Shown here piece by piece: positions 17,630-26,900 of a DNA stretch of 64,000 nt. The notes below the pieces were generated by a model. That model searched no databases. It saw only the letters and a list, made by a program, of their open reading frames with translations, and had not been told where the DNA came from. The stretch is from Actinophytocola xinjiangensis. Lineage in GTDB: Bacteria; Actinomycetota; Actinomycetes; Mycobacteriales; Pseudonocardiaceae. The position numbers and the translations under genes were made by a program. How positions within the stretch are numbered: the stretch's first letter is position 1; the number at the start of each line of letters is the position of its first letter. The stretch lies in the NCBI RefSeq assembly GCF_001921215.1, contig NZ_MSIF01000008.1, forward strand, positions 1-64,000. Reading direction: 5' to 3'.

Positions 17630-20600
17630 GGGATCACTCCTGCGTGGCGGGAGAGGTGGTCGGCGGCGCCGGTCATCAGCCGCCGCGCGATATCGTCGAC
17701 GTGCCTGTCGGACCACCGCACCAGGTCGAGGCCGGCGGCCCAGTGGTTGAACGCGCCGAGCGCCGGTCCACAGTGGATCTGGAAGTCGACGCGGCGTTCC
17801 TCGTCACCCTCGATCGCGAGACGCTGGCTGTGCGCGAGGTACCAGCGGAACACCAGCGCCATCCGGTGGTGCTCGTCGGTTTCGGCGCGCCGGGCCCGCT
17901 CCGGCTCACGCTCGGCAAGGTACGCGCGGGTATCCTGCCAGATCTGCTCGAGCGTGCGGCGAAACCAACGCTGCTCGAGCACGGTGCGGGTGCGCTCGTC
18001 GAGTTCGTCCAACGATCGGTGTGTGTGGTACAGCTCGAGCAGTTTGCGCGCCCTGGCCGGGAAGAAGACACCATGCCGCAACACCTGCGCCTGGCCGCCG
18101 CTCTCGAACCCGCCAGCGCTCGGGACATGCTCGGTGTCGTCGATGGTGATTCGCTCCAGCATCCCCTTTGCCGTGGCACTGAGGCCCGATTCCTCGGTGC
18201 AGAGGTTCACCGAGCCGGTGAGCACGAAATCCGCGCCGAGCAGGAACGCGGCGGCGACCGCTTCGGGGGTGCCGAGTCCGCCGGCGGCACCGATCCGCAC
18301 CCCGTGGGCCGGGGAGCGCGCCCGCAGGCGCAGCGCCGTGGGCAGCAGCACCGTGAGCGAGCCGCGGTCGGTGTGCCCGCCAGAGTCCGCCTCGACGCAG
18401 ATGTCGTCGGCGGCGGGGAGGTGGGCGGCGAGTTCGGCCTGCTCCGCGCTGATCGCCCCGGCGGCGCGCAGCGCGCGTACCAGCTTCTCGGGCACGGGCG
18501 CCAGGAACGCGGCGATCGCCTCGGGGCGGGTGACCTTGGCCAGAATCCGGTGCCGTGCAACCACCTTTCCACCGTGTCCCCTGGCCAGTCCGCGCAGCCG
18601 GTAGCGCGCGAGTGCCGGGCCGACGTCGGTGTACCCGGACGCCTCGACCACGCTCACTTCGTGTGCCAGGAGCAGGTCGACCAGTCGCTCGGCGCCGGGG
18701 CCGCTCGGCAGGTTCACCCCGAAGCAGAGCTCGCCCAGCTCCGCGCGCATCCTGGCCAGGGCCGCGTCCACCCGGTCATGGGCGAGCCCACCGGAGCCGA
18801 AGAAGGCGAGCAGTCCGGCTCTGGCGGCGCGGACGACCATCTCCTCCGACGCGATGCCGCGGTACATGGACCCGCAGGCGTAGGCGTAACGGACGCCATA
18901 CGCGGCACGGAATCCGGGACTGCCCAACGCCCGTGCGCGATCGGACGACCCGGCGACCACCGTGTCCGAACCGGACTCAGTGGTCCGAATCCGGTCAACC
19001 AGCTTGGTGAGCACCGTGCCCGGCCCTATCTCTGTCAGTTCGGCCACCCCGCGTGCAAGCAGGTACCGCACGCTCTGTTCCCAGCGGACCGGACCGACCA
19101 ACTGCCCGGTGAGCATCGGGCGGATGTCGCCGTCGGGATAGGGCAGACCGGTGGTGTTGGCGATCACCGGCAGACGAGGAGCCTGGAGGTCCAGATCCCG
19201 GAGGAACTCGCCGAACTCCCGGGCGGCGGCCGCCATCTGGCGGGAGTGGAAGGCGCCACTCACCCGCAGGACCTGGTAGCCGGTGGCGCCCTCGGCGCCA
19301 AATGTCTCCTTGGCGTCGAGCACCGCCTGGCGGGGGCCGGACACCACCACCTGGCCGGGACCGTTGAGGTTGGCCACGTCGATCCCGGAGAGCACGTGGT
19401 CGGCGAGCACGGCACGGACCCGGTCCTCGTCCAGGCCGAGGACCGCGGCCATGGCCCCGTCCGGCGCGGCGGCCATCAGTTCGCCGCGTTTCCGGACCAT
19501 GCGCAGACCGGTGGCGAAGTCGAAGGCGCCCGCCGCCCACAACGCGTTGTACTCACCAAGGCTGTGACCGACGGCGTACGACGGCGTCACGTCGCCGTGC
19601 TCGCGTTGCCAGACCAGGAAGTGCAGTGCGTTGGCGACGAAGAGAGCGGGCTGGGTGAACCGCGTCTGGTTCAGTTCGCCCCTCGGGTCGTGCCGACACA
19701 GTTCCGCGATCGAGTAGCCGAGAACCTCGTCCGCCTCCGCGACCAGGCCGGGGAACGCGTCGAACAGGTCGCCGGCCATTCCCTTCCGCTGGGCGCCCTG
19801 CCCAGGGAAGAGCACGGCCACCGGCTCGGAACGTGGGCGAGCGGCGGGCGCCGGGCGGTTTCGCTGCGTGATCCGCGCCAGTGCGACGTCTGGCGCGACG
19901 AAGGGGTCGAGCAACGCCAGTGCCCGCGCCCCGGATCCGGGAGCGAACGAGTGCGCCGCGAACCCCGCGAGTGTCGGCGACGGGCCGAGGTCGAGGTAGC
20001 ACAGTCCTTCGTGCTCAGCCTCCAACGTCCGGATCGCGTCAGCGAAGCGGATCGGGCCGCGCACCGTGTGCCACATGTGCTCCGGGGTCACCTTGTCGAT
20101 CACCGTTCCGGTCGCGCACGAGACAAGCGGAACGTCGGGTGGCTCCAGGGGGATGGTGGCCATCATCCGCTGGTATGGCTCGCCCACCACGTCGACCTCG
20201 GAGGAGTGGAACGCGAAGCGCACCGGCAGGCGGTGGCAGGCGATGGCCGCCGCGCGGAGGTCGCGTTCGGCGGCGTCCACCACCTCCCGTGCCCCCGAGA
20301 CCACGAAGTGCCGGGGGTAGTTCACCGCCGCCAGTTCCAGGCCCCGCCATCGCGGGTGTTCTGGATCGAACCGGGTCACGTCGTCGAGAACGGCCAGCAT
20401 CCCGCCCGGCGGGCACAACTGTTCGGTCAGCCGCACCTGGGCGGCGATCGCACGAGCCAGGTTCTCGCGGTTCAGCACCCCGGCGGCGGCCGCGGCGGCG
20501 TACTCGCCCAGGCTGGTGCCGAGCACGTGGTCCGGCTTGACGTCCTCGGCCAGCAGCACGTCCATCAGCCCCAGCTCGACCATGAGGATCGTCGGATGGC

Positions 20601-20808
20601 TGTGCAGGAAGCGGTCGAACGGAGTGCGCGGCTCCCGGTCGGTGCGGTACAGCTCGTCCAGCAGTCCGGGCAGGCCGAGGTCGGCGAACATCGTGTCCAG
20701 CTCCCGCAGCGTGCGGTCGAACACCGGGTGCGCCGCCCGCATCTGCCTGCCCATGCCGTAGAACTGCGAGCCCTGGCCGGCGAACATGAACACCGTCCGG
20801 TCCGCCAT
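17626..20808 (-). CDS. Trans-acting AT-AT-enoylreductase (PfaD type) fusion
   Basis: 1,060 residues with three parts. AT1 (about 1-300) has FAGQGSQ and GTSLGEY with Ser 99. AT2 (about 325-620) starts with FPGQGAQ and has GHSLGEY, the Arg of a VRKRG segment and GAFHS. A PfaD/nitronate-monooxygenase-like FMN barrel runs from about residue 640 to the end, with GxxxxGGLGTPE near bases 18,260-18,300. AT2 should load malonyl onto the ACPs of the AT-less PKS. In AT1 the residue matching the carboxylate-binding Arg of malonyl ATs looks like Gln or Val, so AT1 is more likely the acyl-hydrolase (editing) type; this is a hand alignment. The PfaD domain reduces enoyl-ACP in trans. The ATG has GGAAGGAG upstream, and the gene overlaps the PKS start by ATGA. 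Confidence 0.93.
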   Translation of the reverse strand: MADRTVFMFAGQGSQFYGMGRQMRAAHPVFDRTLRELDTMFADLGLPGLLDELYRTDREPRTPFDRFLHSHPTILMVELGLMDVLLAEDVKPDHVLGTSLGEYAAAAAAGVLNRENLARAIAAQVRLTEQLCPPGGMLAVLDDVTRFDPEHPRWRGLELAAVNYPRHFVVSGAREVVDAAERDLRAAAIACHRLPVRFAFHSSEVDVVGEPYQRMMATIPLEPPDVPLVSCATGTVIDKVTPEHMWHTVRGPIRFADAIRTLEAEHEGLCYLDLGPSPTLAGFAAHSFAPGSGARALALLDPFVAPDVALARITQRNRPAPAARPRSEPVAVLFPGQGAQRKGMAGDLFDAFPGLVAEADEVLGYSIAELCRHDPRGELNQTRFTQPALFVANALHFLVWQREHGDVTPSYAVGHSLGEYNALWAAGAFDFATGLRMVRKRGELMAAAPDGAMAAVLGLDEDRVRAVLADHVLSGIDVANLNGPGQVVVSGPRQAVLDAKETFGAEGATGYQVLRVSGAFHSRQMAAAAREFGEFLRDLDLQAPRLPVIANTTGLPYPDGDIRPMLTGQLVGPVRWEQSVRYLLARGVAELTEIGPGTVLTKLVDRIRTTESGSDTVVAGSSDRARALGSPGFRAAYGVRYAYACGSMYRGIASEEMVVRAARAGLLAFFGSGGLAHDRVDAALARMRAELGELCFGVNLPSGPGAERLVDLLLAHEVSVVEASGYTDVGPALARYRLRGLARGHGGKVVARHRILAKVTRPEAIAAFLAPVPEKLVRALRAAGAISAEQAELAAHLPAADDICVEADSGGHTDRGSLTVLLPTALRLRARSPAHGVRIGAAGGLGTPEAVAAAFLLGADFVLTGSVNLCTEESGLSATAKGMLERITIDDTEHVPSAGGFESGGQAQVLRHGVFFPARARKLLELYHTHRSLDELDERTRTVLEQRWFRRTLEQIWQDTRAYLAEREPERARRAETDEHHRMALVFRWYLAHSQRLAIEGDEERRVDFQIHCGPALGAFNHWAAGLDLVRWSDRHVDDIARRLMTGAADHLSRHAGVIP

Positions 20809-20864
20809 GGTTGAGACTCCTTCCCGAACGGAGCTTGCGGAGTGAGCATCGTTTCGCAGCCGAG

Positions 20865-22385
20865 TCAGCGGTAGGCGGCACGCAGTTCGTGTTTGAGCAC
20901 CTTGCCCGCACCGGACAACGGCAGTTCGTCGACGAAGTCGTAGCCGCGGGGCGCCTTGTACCCGGCAAGGTGGGCGCGCACATGGGCGTCCAGGTCGGTC
21001 ACCGATGGACGCTCCGCGGCACCCGGGACCACGACGGCGTGGACCCGCTCGCCGTAGGTGTCGTCCGGCACGCCGATCACAGCGCAGGCGGCGACCAGCG
21101 GGTGCTCGTGCAGGACGTCCTCCACCTCACCGGACCAGACGTTCTCCCCGCCGTTGATGATCACGTCCTTGATCCGGTCGACGACGAACAGGTAGCCGTC
21201 GTCGTCGAGATAGCCCGCGTCGCCCGTGTGCATCCAGCCGTCCCGCACCGCGGCCGCGGTCAGCTCGGGCCGCCCCCAGTAGCCGAGCATGACGTGCCCT
21301 CCACGGCAGACGATCTCTCCCGCCGCGCCGACCGGGAGCGGCGTGCCGTCCTCGGCGACCACCCGCACCTCGGCGTGCGCCGCGGCACGGCCGGCCGAGT
21401 ACCGGTGCGGTCCGTCGTGCTCGGCCGGGCCGAGCAGGGTGACCGCGGGTGATAGCTCCGTCATGCCGTAGGCCTGAACCAGCTCGACATGCGGAAGCAC
21501 ACGCGAGGCCCGGTCCAGCAGCCGCGGCGGCATCGGCGAGGCCGCGTACACCAGCCGGCGCACGGCGGCGAACGCCGCGGGGTCGAAGTCCGGATGGTCG
21601 AACACCAGGCGCAGCATGGTCGGCACCAGGAACAGATCCGTGATTCCGTGCTCGGTTAGCGCGGCCAGCAACGCGACCGGATCGAACCCCGGAACCGTCA
21701 CCTGGGTGCTGTCCGCCAGGGACTGCATGACCCAGTGTGCGAGGTCGCCGAGGTGGAACATCGGCGCGACGTGCAGGAAGCGCCCGCCCGGGGTGGCCAT
21801 GAACCCGGCGGCCAGACAACCCAACGCGGAGGTGAGCAGGTTGGCGTGGCTGAGCATCACGCCCTTGGCCTCGCCGGTGGTGCCGCCGGTGTAGAACACC
21901 GCGGCCAGAGCGTCCCCGCCCCGGCGGGCATCCGGGGTCGGGTCACTGCCGGCGAGCAGCGCCTCGTAGTCCGCGCAGCCATCGGGAACCGGGCCGTCGC
22001 CTGCGTACACCACATGGTCGACTCCCGGGCACCGGTTGCGCAGCGCGGGGACAGCATCGGCGAACGCGTCGTCCACGATGAGCACCCGCGCGGCGCAGTC
22101 GTTCAGACCACCTGCCACCTCCGCCGTCGTCCAGCGGGTGTTCACCGGCACGAGCACGGCGTCCGCCCACGGCACGGCCATGAGGTATTCGAGGTAGCGG
22201 TCGGAGTTCAACGCGTACATGGCGATCCGGTCACCCGGCGCGACGCCGAGCGATCGCAGTCCCCCGGCCAGCCGGGCGACACGGTCAGCGTGGGTGGCGA
22301 AGTCGCGCTCGCGTCCACCGTAGACTGTCGCGATCCGGTCCGGATGCTGTTGCCTGGCCCGGTGCAGTGACTGCGTCAGGTACAT
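20865..22385 (-). CDS. Acyl-CoA/acyl-ACP ligase (ANL superfamily)
   Basis: 506 residues, the usual length. The P-loop-like A3 motif YTGGTTGEAKG is at about 165-175, with MTELSP in the middle, then DGWMHTGD and DRIKDVIINGGENV. The C-terminal catalytic Lys (GAGKVLKHE) is near 495. It adenylates a carboxylic acid and transfers it to CoA or a carrier. Nothing else in the PKS operon looks like a loading module, and the PKS begins directly with a KS. I therefore infer that this enzyme activates the starter acid. The ATG has GAAGGGA 5-11 bp upstream, overlapping the stop of the preceding hydrolase gene. The stop lies 56 bp before the AT-AT-ER start. The acid itself cannot be predicted. Confidence 0.9.
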   Translation of the reverse strand: MYLTQSLHRARQQHPDRIATVYGGRERDFATHADRVARLAGGLRSLGVAPGDRIAMYALNSDRYLEYLMAVPWADAVLVPVNTRWTTAEVAGGLNDCAARVLIVDDAFADAVPALRNRCPGVDHVVYAGDGPVPDGCADYEALLAGSDPTPDARRGGDALAAVFYTGGTTGEAKGVMLSHANLLTSALGCLAAGFMATPGGRFLHVAPMFHLGDLAHWVMQSLADSTQVTVPGFDPVALLAALTEHGITDLFLVPTMLRLVFDHPDFDPAAFAAVRRLVYAASPMPPRLLDRASRVLPHVELVQAYGMTELSPAVTLLGPAEHDGPHRYSAGRAAAHAEVRVVAEDGTPLPVGAAGEIVCRGGHVMLGYWGRPELTAAAVRDGWMHTGDAGYLDDDGYLFVVDRIKDVIINGGENVWSGEVEDVLHEHPLVAACAVIGVPDDTYGERVHAVVVPGAAERPSVTDLDAHVRAHLAGYKAPRGYDFVDELPLSGAGKVLKHELRAAYR

Positions 22386-22394
22386 GGCGTCCCT

Positions 22395-23900
22395 TCACTG
22401 GTGCGGTGCGCTGAAGACGGGCGCCGGGATCGGCAACCGCGCCGCCGTCGCACCGCATTCGAGCGCCCAGAGCGCGGCGTACGGTCCTCGGCTGTTGGCG
22501 TAGCGGCGGAGGCCTTCCGGATCGGGCGACAGCGCGCCCACCTCGGCGACACCCTGGGCGAACTCATCGACGTCCGGGCCAGGAACCGAGGCGTTGTCGT
22601 GCAGCCGGGCCCGCTGCGCCATGGCACGCACGGTGGCATCGTCGAACCGCCCGGTCAGTCCCAGCGCGGCATAGGCCCGCTCGCCCGCGACCGCACCCAT
22701 CAGTGAGGACTCCTCCGGGCCTGGCGTGGTCGCCGCACGCCGGTGGACGGGTGCGCCACCGCGCACCGGCGGTACACCTTCGGCGGCCCAGCGGGCCGCC
22801 CACTGGGCGACGATGCCGGCCGCGTTGCGGTCGGCCGGGTTGTGCAGGCGCATCATGTCCCACTTGTTGGCCATCGCCACCACGACGAGGTCGAGATGCG
22901 GATAGACCCGCGCGTCCCACCAGTAACCCCACGGGTAGGCCGCGGAGTGTCCCCACCACCACAGGTCGCCGTCGCGCTCGGGATTACTGATCTCCAGCCC
23001 CATCCCGGCGAAGGTGTCCGGTGTGACCGGGCTGGACCGGGTGACCCTCGGCCGCAGCATCGCCTCGAAGCTCGCGGCGGTGACCACGCCATCCTCTCCC
23101 TTGGCGGTGCGCAGCAGGGACTGGAGCAGCTGCGCGTAGTCGAGCGGGGAGGTGATCAGACCCGCGCCCGGATAGGTCGCGGCGTGGTAGACCGGGGATG
23201 GCACACACCACGCACCGAACCCCATGTACCCGGTGGCGTGGTCGGCGCAGTCGACCAGTTCGTCCCACTGGGACCGCTCCGTCGAACCGGTGGGCAGAGC
23301 AGAGGAGGCCATGCCGAGTGGCTTGAGCATCGTACGGTCCACATAGGACGCGTAGTTCTCCCCTGTGGTCCACTCCACGGCGCAGCCCACGACGGACATG
23401 CCGAAGCTGGAGTAGGCGTACTCGCCGGGCGGGCCGTAGAGCGGGCACACGCCACCGTACTCCGGAGTGGTGCCGATCTGGTGCCGCCGGGCCAGATACT
23501 CTTCGATGGGACCTGGTCGGGTCAGCTGGGCATCAATGATGTCCGTGCGATAACCGCCGATGTGCGCGGTGAGCATGCCCGCGGTGATCGGCTGCCGCGC
23601 GTGCGGGTTGGCTGGCCGGGCGGCGGGTGGGAGGAACGGGTCGACCGGGCCGTCCACCTCGATCTGCCCCTCTTCCGCGAGCCGGGCTAGGGACAGCCCG
23701 ACCAGCGGCTTGCTCAGCGAGCCCGCCGTCGCCGACGAGGCACCGGTCATCGGCACCCGCCCGGCCAGGTCGGCGTACCCGGCACCCATGCCGCGAAGGT
23801 CGGTGCTGGTGGCCAGGGCGACCGAAACCCCGGGAGTCGCCGTGGCCGCCAGCACTCGCGGCAGCATCTCCCGCACGGCGTCGGCAAGGTCGTCGAACAT
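22395..23900 (-). CDS. Serine hydrolase of the class C beta-lactamase / esterase family
   Basis: 501 residues. The SxxK nucleophile motif appears as SLSK (GSLSKPL) in the first hundred residues. The second motif is Y-S-S (AYSSFG) where class C enzymes usually have Y-x-N. I see no clear K-T-G box; the region around WGHSAAYPWG may take its place. No signal peptide is evident, so it is probably cytoplasmic, which suits a tailoring esterase, transacylase or peptidase rather than an antibiotic-degrading lactamase. I chose the ATG 14 bp after the NRPS stop because GAGG lies just before it; the longer frame would run back into the NRPS gene. Related hydrolases in other clusters make or open esters and amides. 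The role here is unknown. Confidence 0.85.
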   Translation of the reverse strand: MFDDLADAVREMLPRVLAATATPGVSVALATSTDLRGMGAGYADLAGRVPMTGASSATAGSLSKPLVGLSLARLAEEGQIEVDGPVDPFLPPAARPANPHARQPITAGMLTAHIGGYRTDIIDAQLTRPGPIEEYLARRHQIGTTPEYGGVCPLYGPPGEYAYSSFGMSVVGCAVEWTTGENYASYVDRTMLKPLGMASSALPTGSTERSQWDELVDCADHATGYMGFGAWCVPSPVYHAATYPGAGLITSPLDYAQLLQSLLRTAKGEDGVVTAASFEAMLRPRVTRSSPVTPDTFAGMGLEISNPERDGDLWWWGHSAAYPWGYWWDARVYPHLDLVVVAMANKWDMMRLHNPADRNAAGIVAQWAARWAAEGVPPVRGGAPVHRRAATTPGPEESSLMGAVAGERAYAALGLTGRFDDATVRAMAQRARLHDNASVPGPDVDEFAQGVAEVGALSPDPEGLRRYANSRGPYAALWALECGATAARLPIPAPVFSAPHQ

Positions 23901-23914
23901 GCGCACCTCGGGGG

Positions 23915-26900
23915 TCAGGACGCGCGAACCGCGTCGATGTGGGCCATGACGTCGGCGGGCGAGGTGGTCTCCGGGTCGGTGATCGCTCCCAGCGCCGCCG
24001 CCAGGCAACGGCCGATCTGGTCCACCGCGCTCTCGGTAAGACGGGCGCTGTCATACATGAGCCGCACCACGACCTCGGTGCCGTCCTTGACGACTGCGGT
24101 CAGCGGGTAGCTGTTGGAGTCGACGACCCTGAGCTCCCTGGCCACGGTGTGCAGAGCGTCGTGCACCTCGTCGGCGATCGGGTAGTTCTCGAACACGAGG
24201 ACCGAGCTGAACAGGGGCTCGCGTCTGCTGACCTCGCTCCACCGCGCGATCTCGGTGAGTGCGGTGTGCTCCGAGGGCATCCGGCCGCGGGCGTCCTGGA
24301 GCCCGCGGAGCCATCCGCTCAGCGTGCGCTCTGGCCGCACCCGCACGCGCAGGGGCAGCGTGTTGATGAACATGCCGACCATCTGCTCGATTCCCGTCAG
24401 CCCGGAACGTCCGGAGGTGGTGGCGCCGAAGACCACGTCGTCAGTTCCCGCGAAGCAGCCGAGGACCAGACCCCAGGCGGCCTGGAAGACCGTGTTGCGG
24501 GTGAGCCGGGCAGCTCGGACGAATCCGGTCAGCCGCTCGCCGAACCCGTCGGGGAGCCGTACGTCACGCAGTAGGTGGTCGCCGGTTCCGCTGTCCGTGC
24601 GGGCCAGCGGCACCGGCGTGGGGCGACGGAAGCCGGCCAGATAACGCGTCCAGAACTCCCAGTCCGCCGCATGGTCCACGTCGGCGATCCAGGCGATGTA
24701 GTCGCGGAACTTGCGGCGCGACGGGAGCCGGAGCGGCGCGTCGTCGCGGATGGCGCGGTAGAACGCCAGCACATCGCCGAGGAGGATGGCGCTGCTCCAT
24801 CCGTCGATCACCAGGTGGTGGGTCTCCAGCACCACACGCCAGGACGCCGCACCCTCTCTGATGAGGGTGACCCGCACCAGCGGACCGTCCTCCAGGTCGA
24901 ACCCCGGGGCCGAGGCCAGCAGCTCGTTGAGCGCCAGGTCCCGCTCCGTTGGGGATCGCGCCGACCAATCCAGGCGCGCGACGGGCAGCTCCGCCGGTTC
25001 GGAGACCACCTGGAACGGCCGGTCGGTCAGCCGCCAGGCGATCCGCGTGCGCAGCACCGGCGTCCTGCTCGCCGCCTCCTGCCACGCCTGGGTGTAGGCA
25101 TCCGGGTCCAGCTCGCCCGCCAGCCAGGACAGCCGGGGCGTGTAGAGCCGCGCGTCGGCGGACTGCACGGTGTGGAAGAGGATGCCCTCCTGCACCGGGG
25201 ACAACGGGTACACGTCCTCGATGCCCCGGAAGGAGCCGAACTGGCGCTCGAGGTCCGCCGTGGACAGCCCTGTGAGCGGGAAGTCCGCACCGATGCGCAC
25301 GCTCGTGTCCGGATGGGTGGCGACCGCCGCGATGTCCGACAGGGCGCCGGTGATCGACGCGGTGAAGGTCGCCATCGTCGATGCGTCGAAAGCCCCGGTG
25401 TCGTAGGACACCGCGACCCGCAGCCGATCCCGGTCGATCCACGCGACGACCTCGATGAGATACGGCAGGGGGCGGGTGCCCTCGCCGAGCGCGCGTACCG
25501 GGTCACCGACCGGGCGGAACGGTCCGTCCGCCTGCACCGTGTCGTCCGTGCGGCCCAGAAAGTTCAGCTGCACCTCGGCGCGCGCCGCGCCGGCCAGAGG
25601 TGCACCGTCGGTCAGGTGCGCCAGCAGGCCGTAACCGATGCCGCGGGCGGGCACGGCGGCGATCGCCTCCCGCACCCCGGCGACCGCACCGACGACGTCC
25701 CGAGGGTCACCGAGGCGCACCGCGACCGGATGAACGGCGGTGAACCAGCCGACCGTGCGCGTAGGATCGACGTCGGGGAACAACGGCTCCCGGCCGTGTC
25801 CCTCCACGTCCACGAGCACGTCCGGGGATCCGGTCCAGCGCCGCAGCGCCAGCGCGAGCGCCGCCAGCACCACGTCCTTGGTCTCCGCCCGGAACGCACC
25901 CCGCCCCTCGGCGAGCAGAGCCTGGGTGTCCGGTATGGACAGTTGGGCCTCGACGACCCGCGCCGAGGCCCTGGTGCCGATCTCGCCGGGCTCACCCTTC
26001 TCGCGTGGCAGCCGCGGCAGGTCCGCCGGCACGAGTCGCCGCCAAGTTTCCGCCTCCGGCCGCAGCGTCGGATCCCCGGCCCACTCGGACAGCCGCCTCG
26101 CCCACATCCGGAAGGAGGTCGTCTTCGGCGGCAGGTCACCGCCCCGGAGCAGGGTGGCAAGATCGGCCAGCAGCACCCGCCAGGAGACCACGTCCACACA
26201 GAGGTGGTGGATGGCGACCACGACCCGCCGGCCGGTCAGGGCGGCCCGCAGGACGATCCCCTCCGTGAGATCGAACCCGTCGATCGCTCGCCGTACCGCG
26301 GCAGCCACATCGGTGGCCGGGTCCAGGCGCTCGAGTCGGGAGCACGGCTCGTGCCGGCGGATCTCCTGCACCCAGCCGTGCGGGGTTTCGGTGAAGGCGG
26401 CGCGCAGCTGGTCATGGTGCGCCACCAGCCGGTCCAGCGCGGAGTCCACCGCGGATGGTTCACCGTCCAGCGCGAGTTCGAGCACTGTGTACTGGGTCAG
26501 CTGGTCTCGCAGCGGATCGCCGGCCGCGAAGAACTCGTGCTGGATCGGGGTCAGCGGGCACGGACCGACGGGCTCGTCCGGCGCTGCGGGCGCCGTGCCG
26601 TGCTCCGCTGGGCTCGCGTTGGCGGCCAGCTCGGCCAGGGTCTGGTACTGGAAGAGCTGGTTGGGCGCAACCACGTAGCCCGCGGCGGCGGATCGCATGG
26701 CCACCTCGATGGCCCGCAGGGAATCGCCGCCGAGGGCGAAGAAGTTCTCGTCGACACCGATCTCGTCGAGCCCGAGCACGGCGCACCAGATGTCCGCGAA
26801 CAGGACCTCCTCGCGCGTGCGTGGACGCACGCGCGTCCGCTGCGCGGAGACCGTCGGTTCGGGAAGCGCTCGCGGGTCGACCTTGCCGTTGGCGTTGAGC

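Noticed and set aside
16157-20814. Long open frames on the plus strand opposite the PKS and AT-AT-ER genes
   Set aside because: They are produced by the GC-rich codons of the real minus-strand genes, have no domains and lack ribosome sites.
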